A DNA stretch of 5,809 nt from Gammaproteobacteria bacterium (GTDB lineage Bacteria > Pseudomonadota > Gammaproteobacteria > Pseudomonadales > Azotimanducaceae): assembly GCA_018667205.1 (NCBI GenBank), contig JABIVN010000279.1, positions 1 to 5,809 of the forward strand, in the 5' to 3' direction. The translations under genes were made by a program, and so were the position numbers. Below are positions 1 through 5,628 of the stretch, one piece after another. The notes below the pieces were generated by a model. It made no database searches. It was not told the DNA's origin and saw only the letters and a list, made by a program, of their open reading frames with translations. Numbering within the stretch: position 1 is the first letter of the stretch; each line of letters starts with the position of its first letter.

Positions 1-780
1 GCATTTTTTGGTTTGGCGCAATTGTCACCGTTTACCAAAGAGTCAAAGGCCTGGAGTGACCTGATGGCGCTGCCGACCGTGAGCGATCGAGTGGATGCGC
101 TTCGGCATCAAGAAACGCGAATGCGGCTTATCAAAGAAGGCAAGGCGATCGGGCATTTTTCGAAAATGGCCCATATGCTGCACCCCTTTGGCATGGATGA
201 AACACCGGACCTTGATTTTGAGCGCAAATCATCCTTGCAACAGTTAGCTGATGCCGCCGGATGTGATCCGGTAGAAATGTATGTTGATCGACTCGTGGCC
301 TCTGAAGGTCGGGAGCTGTTTAATTATTGGGCATTTGGCGGCGCGCTCGAAAATCAATGGAAATATATGCAGTTAGATCATGTCATTCCCATGTTGGGTG
401 ACGCTGGGGCGCATGTCGGTATTTTTACTGATACCGATTCGCCAACGGTCTTGCTGAGTGAGTTGACTCGTAAGCACAAAGTCTATTCGCTACCCGAGGC
501 GATTCATAAAATCACTCAGCAATCTGCTGACGTGTTGGGGCTGAAAGATCGCGGGGTATTGAAAGAGGGTTATGTCGCGGATATTAATGTCATTGATTAC
601 GATCGGTTAGCGACCCATCATCCAGAGTATGTTCATGACTTCCCTCATGGCGGGGGTCGATATATCGTAAAAAGCACTGGGTACACCGCGACCTTGGTCG
701 CAGGACAGGTTGTGGTAGAGAACTGTCAACATACAGGTAATCGACCCGGCCAAGTGATCCGAGAATTTGAGCGAGGTTAA
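1..780 (+). CDS. Amidohydrolase, N-acyl-D-amino-acid deacylase-like, C-terminal part (5' truncated)
   Basis: This is the C-terminal portion of an amidohydrolase-superfamily enzyme resembling D-aminoacylases (N-acyl-D-amino-acid deacylases). Those enzymes use active-site metal to hydrolyse amide bonds and are normally about 500-570 residues long, so roughly half is missing. The frame is open from base 1; TTG at 13 is an internal leucine codon, not a start. Numbering from that TTG, the clearest motif is GDAGAHVG at residues 129-136. Its Asp130 matches the conserved late Asp that binds metal or acts in catalysis. It is followed by a helical stretch (LSELTRKHKVYSLPEAIHKIT) and the typical C-terminal beta-sandwich return GLKDRGVLKEGYVADINVID. 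The ending (TATLVAGQVVVENCQHTGNRPGQ) is also family-typical. The stop is TAA at 778-780. Substrate is unknown; many relatives are annotated only as amidohydrolase, so the deacylase label is an inference. The next gene lies 387 bases away, so cotranscription is uncertain. Confidence 0.88.
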   Translation, partial: AFFGLAQLSPFTKESKAWSDLMALPTVSDRVDALRHQETRMRLIKEGKAIGHFSKMAHMLHPFGMDETPDLDFERKSSLQQLADAAGCDPVEMYVDRLVASEGRELFNYWAFGGALENQWKYMQLDHVIPMLGDAGAHVGIFTDTDSPTVLLSELTRKHKVYSLPEAIHKITQQSADVLGLKDRGVLKEGYVADINVIDYDRLATHHPEYVHDFPHGGGRYIVKSTGYTATLVAGQVVVENCQHTGNRPGQVIREFERG

Positions 781-853
781 CGTTGATTTTTTTACCTGTT
801 GTTTTTTATTGTCGTGGAACCTGGTACCCCGACCCTACAGCAACATTGCCAAT

Positions 854-880
854 AGGCTTTAAACGGCGGGGAGCCTTTTT
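854..880 (+). terminator. Weak intrinsic terminator candidate after the amidohydrolase
   Basis: AGGCT (854-858) can pair with AGCCT (872-876). One extra wobble pair (T859 with G871) makes a six-pair stem with an 11-base loop, followed directly by TTTT at 877-880. It lies 74 bases past the amidohydrolase stop on the same strand. The stem is short and the loop large, so this is only a plausible terminator. Confidence 0.3.
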
Positions 881-898
881 GAGGTAGCCGGTGTTCAG

Positions 899-994
899 TC
901 AAAAGGGCAGCGGGCTACATAGCGAGAAAATCAGTACAATACTGGGGGGATTTGTTTGGTTATCTGGTCTCATCAATCTTGGGGATACAGTCAT
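899..994 (-). CDS. Possible 31-residue microprotein or leader peptide with a strong Shine-Dalgarno
   Basis: On the minus strand an ATG at 994-992 is preceded by AGGAGGAGG (1004-996), which contains two overlapping perfect anti-16S matches. The upstream AGGAGG copy sits four bases from the ATG, slightly short of ideal. The frame runs 31 codons to TGA (901-899). The peptide begins MTVSPRLMRPDNQTNPPS and ends with a short hydrophobic stretch, IVLIFSLC, before SPLPF. No family is recognised. The frame runs away from the molybdopterin oxidoreductase gene and toward the amidohydrolase. I see no clear minus-strand promoter. Such a purine-rich tract can arise by chance, so this is speculative. Confidence 0.15.
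   Translation of the reverse strand: MTVSPRLMRPDNQTNPPSIVLIFSLCSPLPF
932..944. repeat. Perfect 5-base dyad overlapping a TACAAT box
   Basis: CAGTA-CAA-TACTG is a perfect inverted repeat with a three-base centre. It contains TACAAT (935-940), which matches five of six bases of a sigma-70 -10 box, although no good -35 lies at the right distance. It could be a small operator-like site; a five-base arm can also be chance. Confidence 0.15.
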
Positions 995-1103
995 ACCTCC
1001 TCCTGGCCCCTATTGTTAATGGTGTTTTTTACCCTTTTAAATTCCACCCAGGCAGTTTGGCCCCTAACGAGAAGTTTGCCGTGCTTCGGTGGTTGATTTT
1101 GCA

Positions 1104-1136
1104 TTGCATTCCAGCCTAGGCTTAATTAAATCTAAT
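1104..1136 (+). promoter_or_regulatory. Possible sigma-70 promoter for the molybdopterin oxidoreductase
   Basis: TTGCAT (1104-1109, the second of two overlapping copies from 1099) lies 16 bases before TTAAAT (1126-1131), a weak -35/-10 pair. A better -10 match, TCTAAT (1131-1136), is nearby but has no good -35. The block is strongly A+T-rich and directly precedes the start region, giving a leader of roughly 25-30 bases. Placement in the sequence supports a promoter here; the exact boxes are uncertain. Confidence 0.25.
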
Positions 1137-1152
1137 AAAAAAAACCAGTCAC

Positions 1153-1158
1153 GAAAGG
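1153..1158 (+). promoter_or_regulatory. Ribosome binding site of the molybdopterin oxidoreductase
   Basis: GAAAGG ends nine bases before ATG 1168. No in-frame start exists close upstream, and the next internal Met (Met27) would remove three of the four cluster cysteines, so this site fixes the start at 1168. Confidence 0.65.
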
Positions 1159-1167
1159 CGTAAATTC

Positions 1168-3372
1168 ATGAAAACAAAAACCTCCCAAGCACCTGGTGTC
1201 GAAACTAAAAAAACTTATTGCCGTATCTGCCACAATTATTGTGCAATGGAAGTCGATGTCTTGGACGGTAAACCGATTGCTGTGAGAGGAGATACCAGTG
1301 ACCCGGTATATGGAGGCTATACCTGTATAAAAGGCCGTCAACTTCCAAATGCCTATGATCATGAATCAAGAATCACCCAACCGCTTAAGAAATTAGCGGA
1401 CGGTAGTTGGCAAGAGATCTCATCCGCGCAGGCGCTAGACGAGATCGCTGACAAGGTTAAGGAAATTATTGTTGCGGACGGCGCGAGATCGATCGCAACC
1501 TACTGCGGGACCTACTCGTTTCAAGAGTCTGCTGCGCTCGCCGTATCTAGAGCCTTTCATGACGGCATTGGGTCCCCATCTTACTATACTTCAGTCTCCA
1601 TTGATCAGCCTGCAAAAGGCATTGCCCTGTCAAGGTTTGGTGTTTGGGCCGGTGGCCCCCACAGTTTTGAGGGCGCAGACGTTGCATTGATCGTCGGTTG
1701 CAACACCTTGATATCGCATTTTGCACCTTATGGAGGAATACCGCCTTTCAGTCCAAGGAAAGCCCTAAATAGAGGCTTGAAAAACGGTATAAAGATGATC
1801 GTTATTGATCCTCGCAAGACAGAGGTCGCCCGAAAAGCTCATATTCACCTGCAAGTGCGCCCTGGGGAAGACCCAACGCTACTGTGTGGCATTGTTAAAG
1901 TAATACTGGACGAAAATCTCTATGATGCGGCGTTTTGCGAGCAGTTCGTTGATGGTGTAGAAGAGCTGCGCGAGGCGGTGAAAGACTTCACGCCGGAGTA
2001 TGTGGAGTTAAGAGCTGGGGTTCCGGCAGAGCTTGTTGTCGAAGCCGCCAGAGTTTGGGCTAATGGCAAGCAGGGCACCGCGACAGCTGGTACCGGACCC
2101 AACATGGCGCCCAGAGGTAATATTATGGAACACCTGCTGCATGTGCTAAACACGCTTTGCGGCCGTTTTAACAAAGAAGGAGATAAAGTTCCGAATCCCG
2201 GTGTTTTGTCGCCAACCGGTAATCGTAAAGCAGAGGTGATCGCTCCTTGGGCTGCGTTCGGCAAAGATTTTCCACAATCCCGTATTCGTGGTTTGAGCGA
2301 GTGTTGCGGTGAGATGCCTACAGCGGCCTTAAACGACGAGATACTTGAACCCGGTGAGGGGCAAGTCAAGGTGCTCTTCAATATCGGTGGAAACCCGATG
2401 GTCGCTTTTCCAAATCAGCACAAGACGGTTCGAGCGATGAAAGCTTTAGAGTTACTTGTTTGTATAGACGTTAAAATGTCAGCAACGGCGGTGATGGCCG
2501 ACTACATATTACCGGGAAAAATATGTTTAGAGCGAGATGATGCGCCAGTAATGGCGGATACGTGGTTCGACGTTCCTTACACGCATTATGCTGAAGCGAT
2601 CGTAGAGCCCAATGGCGATTTAATAGAAGAATGGGAGTTCTATTGGGAGATCGCTCATCGGCTTGGGATCGAACTAAATTTAGGCGGGGGCATTCTGCCT
2701 ATGGACGCTGCCTTTGGTGTGGCAACAGGCGGGACAATCCCAACAGACCACAAACCCACTAAATTTGAGGTTTTAGAGCTGGTTACAACGGGCACAAAGG
2801 TACCGTTGCAGGAGATAAGAGCTAAAAAGGGCGGGTTTGTTTACGAAAGCATCGAGTGCATCGTGGAGAAGGGCGACTCGACCGCCAGACTTCAGCTAAC
2901 CCCGTCAGGCATAGAAAGTGACATTCGTGAAATCAGAGAAGAGAAGTTGTCGACAACCGGAATCCCGGAAAAAGACGGAACTTACACCCATTTGCTTACC
3001 AGCAGGCGCCTAAACCATGTTTATAATTCATCAGGGCAACAATTTGAAGCAGTGAAAGAGAAAGGCACCACCAATCACGCGCATATGCACCCTGATGATC
3101 TCTTAAAGTTAGCGTTGGTGTCTGGTGATTTGGTCCAGATCCGTGGCCCGGGCGGCCGAGTAACTGCGGTGACGAAAGCAGAAACATCGATCCAGCAAGG
3201 TGTCTGTTCGCTGGCTCACGGTTGGGGTTTCCACCCGGACTACGACGACAACGAAAATGTTCGTGAGATCGGTGCTAGTTCCAATCGTTTGATATCTGAC
3301 GAAGCCGAATATGACCCAATCTCAGGAATGGCCCGCCAAAGTGCTATTCCGGTGACTATCACGGCGCTATAG
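1168..3372 (+). CDS. Molybdopterin-dependent oxidoreductase, [4Fe-4S] and bis-MGD type
   Basis: This 734-residue protein is a complete catalytic subunit of the DMSO reductase/formate dehydrogenase superfamily, which carries out two-electron redox chemistry at a Mo or W bis-MGD centre. The N-terminal cluster motif is Cys18-X2-Cys21-X3-Cys25-X27-Cys53, with Lys55 just after the last Cys, as in the relay between cluster and pterin. The large central cofactor-binding region spans about residues 65-600. It includes a family-typical segment LFNIGGNPMVAFPN and a later TAVMADYILPG with a following Glu. The C-terminal dinucleotide-binding domain begins near Tyr606 (YTHLLTSRRLNHVYNSSGQ) and runs to the end. 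At the usual metal-ligand place the sequence reads TSVSIDQPAKG (141-151), with no Cys or selenocysteine; Ser144 or Asp146 are candidate ligands. There is no twin-arginine or other signal peptide, so it is probably cytoplasmic. No FeS, flavin or membrane partner is adjacent. Substrate is unknown, and labels such as formate dehydrogenase or nitrate reductase are not justified. Confidence 0.94.
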   Translation: MKTKTSQAPGVETKKTYCRICHNYCAMEVDVLDGKPIAVRGDTSDPVYGGYTCIKGRQLPNAYDHESRITQPLKKLADGSWQEISSAQALDEIADKVKEIIVADGARSIATYCGTYSFQESAALAVSRAFHDGIGSPSYYTSVSIDQPAKGIALSRFGVWAGGPHSFEGADVALIVGCNTLISHFAPYGGIPPFSPRKALNRGLKNGIKMIVIDPRKTEVARKAHIHLQVRPGEDPTLLCGIVKVILDENLYDAAFCEQFVDGVEELREAVKDFTPEYVELRAGVPAELVVEAARVWANGKQGTATAGTGPNMAPRGNIMEHLLHVLNTLCGRFNKEGDKVPNPGVLSPTGNRKAEVIAPWAAFGKDFPQSRIRGLSECCGEMPTAALNDEILEPGEGQVKVLFNIGGNPMVAFPNQHKTVRAMKALELLVCIDVKMSATAVMADYILPGKICLERDDAPVMADTWFDVPYTHYAEAIVEPNGDLIEEWEFYWEIAHRLGIELNLGGGILPMDAAFGVATGGTIPTDHKPTKFEVLELVTTGTKVPLQEIRAKKGGFVYESIECIVEKGDSTARLQLTPSGIESDIREIREEKLSTTGIPEKDGTYTHLLTSRRLNHVYNSSGQQFEAVKEKGTTNHAHMHPDDLLKLALVSGDLVQIRGPGGRVTAVTKAETSIQQGVCSLAHGWGFHPDYDDNENVREIGASSNRLISDEAEYDPISGMARQSAIPVTITAL

Positions 3373-3415
3373 GTGATATGAAATAAAGCTTTTGCTGTTA
3401 ACTTGTCTTAGGCGC

Positions 3416-3445
3416 AATAGCGTGTCGGCAGGTTAATAGCGCGTC
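3416..3445. repeat. Imperfect direct repeat AATAGCGYGTC
   Basis: AATAGCGTGTC (3416-3426) recurs as AATAGCGCGTC (3435-3445), ten of eleven bases identical, with start points 19 bases apart, close to two helical turns. A regulator could read such a pair on one face of the DNA. No factor is identifiable. Confidence 0.3.
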
Positions 3446-3454
3446 ATCGTGTCT

Positions 3455-3517
3455 GAGGATCCGTGCAAAAAGCACCCGCATTAAGAAGTGCGGCCGGACA
3501 ATGTGTGGTAGATCCTC
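3455..3517. repeat. Nested inverted repeats, possible folded RNA element
   Basis: GAGGATC (3455-3461) is complementary to GATCCTC (3511-3517), a seven-pair outer stem. Inside it are two small hairpins back to back: GTGC-AAAAA-GCAC (3463-3475) and CCGCA-N8-TGCGG (3476-3493). About 17 bases stay unpaired before the outer arm closes. The arrangement resembles a three-way junction and lies in the leader or 3' region between two genes. The stems are short and no known riboswitch consensus is recognised. Confidence 0.3.
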
Positions 3518-3550
3518 TGTCATCAAGGTAAATAAACGAGATTACAGATG

Positions 3551-3570
3551 ACGTGTAAACGTTAACGTAA
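3551..3570. promoter_or_regulatory. ACGT-rich palindrome, candidate operator upstream of the P450
   Basis: Three ACGT units occur in tandem (ACGTGTAA, ACGTTA, ACGTAA). The last two units form the perfect ten-base palindrome ACGTTAACGT at 3559-3568. It lies about 90 bases upstream of the P450 start, in a position suited to a dimeric repressor or activator. No matching regulator gene is present in the window, so the role is inferred only from symmetry and position. Confidence 0.3.
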
Positions 3571-3651
3571 AGTGCTGGTTTGTCAGGCAGGTGAGTAAGA
3601 CCGGCGTGAGCTACGAACGGTGGCATCCAGATCTCAATTCAACGAAAAACC

Positions 3652-3655
3652 GAGG
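3652..3655 (+). promoter_or_regulatory. Ribosome binding site of the P450
   Basis: GAGG lies five bases before ATG 3661. It is short but well placed, and supports this start over the internal Met19. Confidence 0.5.
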
Positions 3656-3660
3656 CCCTA

Positions 3661-4935
3661 ATGAGCGAAGTGCTAGAAAAACTAGAACAATGTCCTATTC
3701 ATGAATTAAGTCCGATGCATCCGGATTTGTTGCGCTGTCCTGCTGCCTTGAACAAGCGCCTTCGCGACGAAGCGCCTGTATTTCAGGACCCTTCCTCCGG
3801 TATCTATTTTATTTCTCGATTCGATGATGTGGTCGCAATGTCCCAAGACTCAAAAACATTTTCTAGTGTGATGGGCGGTGCCACAACGCGAGCGGTCGAA
3901 TCTTCAGAACCGGAGGTTGTGGAAATCATGGCGCAAGGATATGCGGATGTGCCGACGATGCTTACTCAGGATCCGCCGTTGCAGCGCCGATACCGTAAGT
4001 TTGTTGACGGGGTGTTTGCGCCAAGCGCGCTGAATGCGCTTGAACCAATGATCGACTCGATTTCGCATGAACTCATTGACCGTATTGAAGACAAAGGAGA
4101 ATGTGAGTTTCTGAGCGAGTTTGGGGTGCCGTTGCCTCTAACAGTGATCGCTTCCCAAATCGGTGCTCCCATAGAAGACCTCCCTAAGCTACGGCGATGG
4201 ACCGAAGCTTTTATCGATAATCTAAGTCAACAGGTAGACCTGGAGGGCAGAATTAAAACGGCTAAAAGTATTGTCGAGTTTCAACACTATTTTATTTCGC
4301 GCTTGGAAGAACGTCGCGACAAACCTCAGGACGACATTTTGTCCAAGATCGTCAACGCCAGCATAGAAGGCGATCTGCCACTGAATAACGGTGAATGTCT
4401 ATCAATGCTGAACCAGATATTGGTCGCCGGCAACGAGACAACGGGTGCCGCGCTAACTCAGGGCATTCTATTATTGATCGACAACCCTGATCAATACGAA
4501 ATGATCAAGGCTGATCCTTCACCCCAGATGATTGCGAATTTTGTAGAGGAAGTGCTGCGGGTCTCAAGCCCGTCCGCGAATATGTATCGCCGCACGACGC
4601 GCGATGTCGAAATGCATGGGGTCAGCATTCCTGAGGATTCAATCTGTTTCGCTCGGTTCGCCTCAGCAAACCAAGACGAGAGTCAATTTCAGGACGCGCT
4701 AAAGTTTGACATCACTCGTGACAACTTGAAGACCCATGTCGCATTCGGCAAAGGAGTGCATCATTGTTTGGGTGCGGCTCTCGCTCGGCGTGAAATGAAC
4801 GGTGGTTGCAAAGTCCTGTTCCAACGTCTTGAGAATTTTCGTCTGCAGCCAAACGACGAAGCCCCCGAGTTTATGGCCAACGCGTTATTACATGGCCTAG
4901 AACGCCTGAATATTGCGTTCGACGTTCGTCGTTAG
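3661..4935 (+). CDS. Cytochrome P450 monooxygenase (soluble bacterial type)
   Basis: This 424-residue haem-thiolate monooxygenase inserts one oxygen atom from O2 into an organic substrate using electrons from a separate redox partner. Length and the absence of a membrane anchor fit soluble bacterial P450s such as P450cam. Visible motifs in order: C-helix DPPLQRRYR (104-112), where Gln108 and Arg112 match the propionate contacts remembered for P450cam rather than the more common His; I-helix AGNETT (256-261), with the acid-Thr pair Glu259-Thr260 for oxygen activation; K-helix EVLR (Glu297, Arg300); Arg310, equivalent to a further propionate contact; and haem loop FGKGVHHCLG (362-371), with axial ligand Cys369 and His367. 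No key residue is missing. ATG 3661 is chosen because GAGG precedes it and the length fits the family. No ferredoxin or reductase is adjacent, so electrons must come from elsewhere. The CYP family and substrate cannot be assigned by reading alone. Confidence 0.96.
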   Translation: MSEVLEKLEQCPIHELSPMHPDLLRCPAALNKRLRDEAPVFQDPSSGIYFISRFDDVVAMSQDSKTFSSVMGGATTRAVESSEPEVVEIMAQGYADVPTMLTQDPPLQRRYRKFVDGVFAPSALNALEPMIDSISHELIDRIEDKGECEFLSEFGVPLPLTVIASQIGAPIEDLPKLRRWTEAFIDNLSQQVDLEGRIKTAKSIVEFQHYFISRLEERRDKPQDDILSKIVNASIEGDLPLNNGECLSMLNQILVAGNETTGAALTQGILLLIDNPDQYEMIKADPSPQMIANFVEEVLRVSSPSANMYRRTTRDVEMHGVSIPEDSICFARFASANQDESQFQDALKFDITRDNLKTHVAFGKGVHHCLGAALARREMNGGCKVLFQRLENFRLQPNDEAPEFMANALLHGLERLNIAFDVRR

Positions 4936-5027
4936 CGACACATGGGTGGCACTTAACAGATACCGTCTTTGAATTTTTGATCTTGATGGAAGGGTCAGGA
5001 AGTTCGTCTCACCAAAGAAATTCCGCA

Positions 5028-5094
5028 ATTTTTGCAGTGAAAGCGTCGTTTTCCGCGAAAACGCCGCTGGGATTTATAAAGTAGCCGCAAAAAT
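5028..5094. repeat. Outer stem enclosing the 5043-5067 hairpin
   Basis: ATTTTTGC (5028-5035) is exactly complementary to GCAAAAAT (5087-5094). The two arms flank the strong inner inverted repeat and end seven bases before the AGGAG at 5101-5105. In RNA this would form a stem-loop domain next to the ribosome binding site of the following gene. The arm is A+T-rich apart from its two terminal G-C pairs, so stability is modest. Confidence 0.35.
5043..5067. repeat. Near-perfect 11-pair inverted repeat
   Basis: Arms 5043-5053 and 5057-5067 pair in ten of eleven positions around the three-base centre CGC. The core is CGTTTTC with GAAAACG, extended outward by GCG with CGC after one T/C mismatch. It lies 107 bases past the P450 stop. 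No T tract follows on the + strand, so it is not a standard intrinsic terminator. TATAAA at 5075-5080 (five of six to a -10 box) starts eight bases later, so the repeat would overlap a -35 region and could be an operator. Alternatives are an mRNA-stabilising hairpin or a repetitive extragenic element. Confidence 0.5.
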
Positions 5095-5100
5095 GTCCGT

Positions 5101-5105
5101 AGGAG
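5101..5105 (+). promoter_or_regulatory. AGGAG Shine-Dalgarno before an ATC codon
   Basis: AGGAG is placed seven bases before ATC 5113, the first plausible codon of the long open frame of the next gene. The spacing is ideal for initiation, although ATC is a rare start. No ATG, GTG or TTG in that frame occurs between 5080 and 5283, which makes this site decisive for the start question. Confidence 0.35.
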
Positions 5106-5112
5106 ATATAGC

Positions 5113-5598
5113 ATCGCTGATTCAAATTTAATCACAATACCAGGGGGCAGGGATGTCCCTGTTAGTGATGAGGTTTATCGGGCTTTCAAGGAACTCAACG
5201 TTGAAATCGGCCTACTGAAAGAACGCCTGGAGGATTACGAGGGTCCAGAGGCGTTAGGAAAGCGAGGTATTAACTCCAAAGTTGTGCGCCGATTGACCGC
5301 AGTGCTTTACCAGTGCCTTGGTCTTGATCATTTGAGACTGGCGCTGCTAGCTGAAGGCGCTGGTTTCGATTGGGTTCTGGCAGGATTATGGGCGATTGAC
5401 GCTGCGGAAGTGTCGGATCAGGCTGGCAGCGGTGCCTTAATGGATGACCTGGAGCGCCAACTAGCGTTGCTGGCGGATGAAGTTGAGATCGGCTTCGATC
5501 AACACAAAGCGTTCGCCTTTGCACTGCGCTACCATGAGGCTCGTCTGGCACAGGAGAATAAGATTGCTTCCGATAGATATGCCAGAACAAACGATTAA
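5113..5598 (+). CDS. Uncharacterised helical protein, start uncertain
   Basis: I do not recognise this protein. The frame is open from 5080 to TAA 5596-5598. The first standard start, GTG 5284, would give only 104 residues and has no well-spaced ribosome binding site. The 57 codons before it read like protein and continue the same charged, helical character. I therefore place the provisional start at ATC 5113, behind AGGAG, giving 161 residues. From that start, residues 17-43 form a charged amphipathic helix (SDEVYRAFKELNVEIGLLKE), possibly a coiled coil. Residues 57-98 are richer in hydrophobics, including DWVLAGLWAIDAA, and residues 109-150 are again helical and charged (DDLERQLALLADEVEIG). 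There is no signal peptide or clear membrane span, so it is probably cytoplasmic. Alternatives are the 104-residue GTG form, a frameshifted gene starting at ATG 5093 or ATG 5153 in the neighbouring frame, or a decayed remnant. Confidence 0.5.
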   Translation: MADSNLITIPGGRDVPVSDEVYRAFKELNVEIGLLKERLEDYEGPEALGKRGINSKVVRRLTAVLYQCLGLDHLRLALLAEGAGFDWVLAGLWAIDAAEVSDQAGSGALMDDLERQLALLADEVEIGFDQHKAFAFALRYHEARLAQENKIASDRYARTND

Positions 5599-5628
5599 GG
5601 GTTGAAAATGAAGTGTCGCCCACGATCA

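Larger units (their letters stand above)
781..1167. other. Spacer between amidohydrolase and molybdopterin oxidoreductase
   Basis: This 387-base region has no convincing protein gene on the + strand; the longest ATG frame noticed (1019-1096, 25 codons) lacks a ribosome binding site. It contains T-rich tracts just after the upstream stop, a weak terminator-like hairpin (854-880), a loosely spaced 6-base inverted repeat (GTAGCC 884-889 with GGCTAC 913-918), and a compact dyad (932-944). It also has a minus-strand 31-codon frame behind AGGAGGAGG, and an A+T-rich promoter-like block with the palindrome TTAATTAA at 1122-1129. The length and content suggest that the downstream gene has its own promoter. 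Confidence 0.6.
3373..3660. other. Structured spacer upstream of the P450 gene
   Basis: These 288 bases between the oxidoreductase and the P450 hold an 11-base direct repeat with one mismatch (3416-3426 and 3435-3445), a nested group of inverted repeats (3455-3517), and a run of three ACGT-containing units with a ten-base palindrome (3551-3570). There is no clear terminator with a T tract after the oxidoreductase. TTGTCA at 3580-3585 resembles a -35 box, but no -10 sits at the right distance. A minus-strand open frame (3626-3444, 60 codons) lacks a convincing ribosome binding site. The spacer suggests separate regulation of the P450. Confidence 0.55.

Noticed and set aside
1019..1096. 25-codon + strand frame upstream of the oxidoreductase
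   Set aside because: There is no Shine-Dalgarno before the ATG and no recognisable peptide; it is likely chance.
1115..1129. CCTAGG and TTAATTAA next to each other, resembling cloning sites
   Set aside because: Both are simple palindromes in an A+T-rich promoter-like region; there is no other sign of vector or engineered sequence.
1920..2381. Minus-strand 153-codon frame inside the oxidoreductase gene
   Set aside because: It lies entirely opposite well-supported, motif-bearing coding sequence, and its translation is Ser/Pro/Thr-rich shadow.
3444..3626. Minus-strand 60-codon frame in the spacer before the P450
   Set aside because: It lacks a convincing ribosome binding site, has an unremarkable composition and overlaps the direct repeat's end, the inverted repeats and the palindrome. 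It is best explained as a chance open frame.
5124..5130. AAATTTA resembling a -1 slippery heptamer near the start of the uncharacterised gene
   Set aside because: The heptamer is in register with the main frame itself (AAT TTA codons). A -1 slip there would leave the coding frame rather than join ATG 5093 to it.
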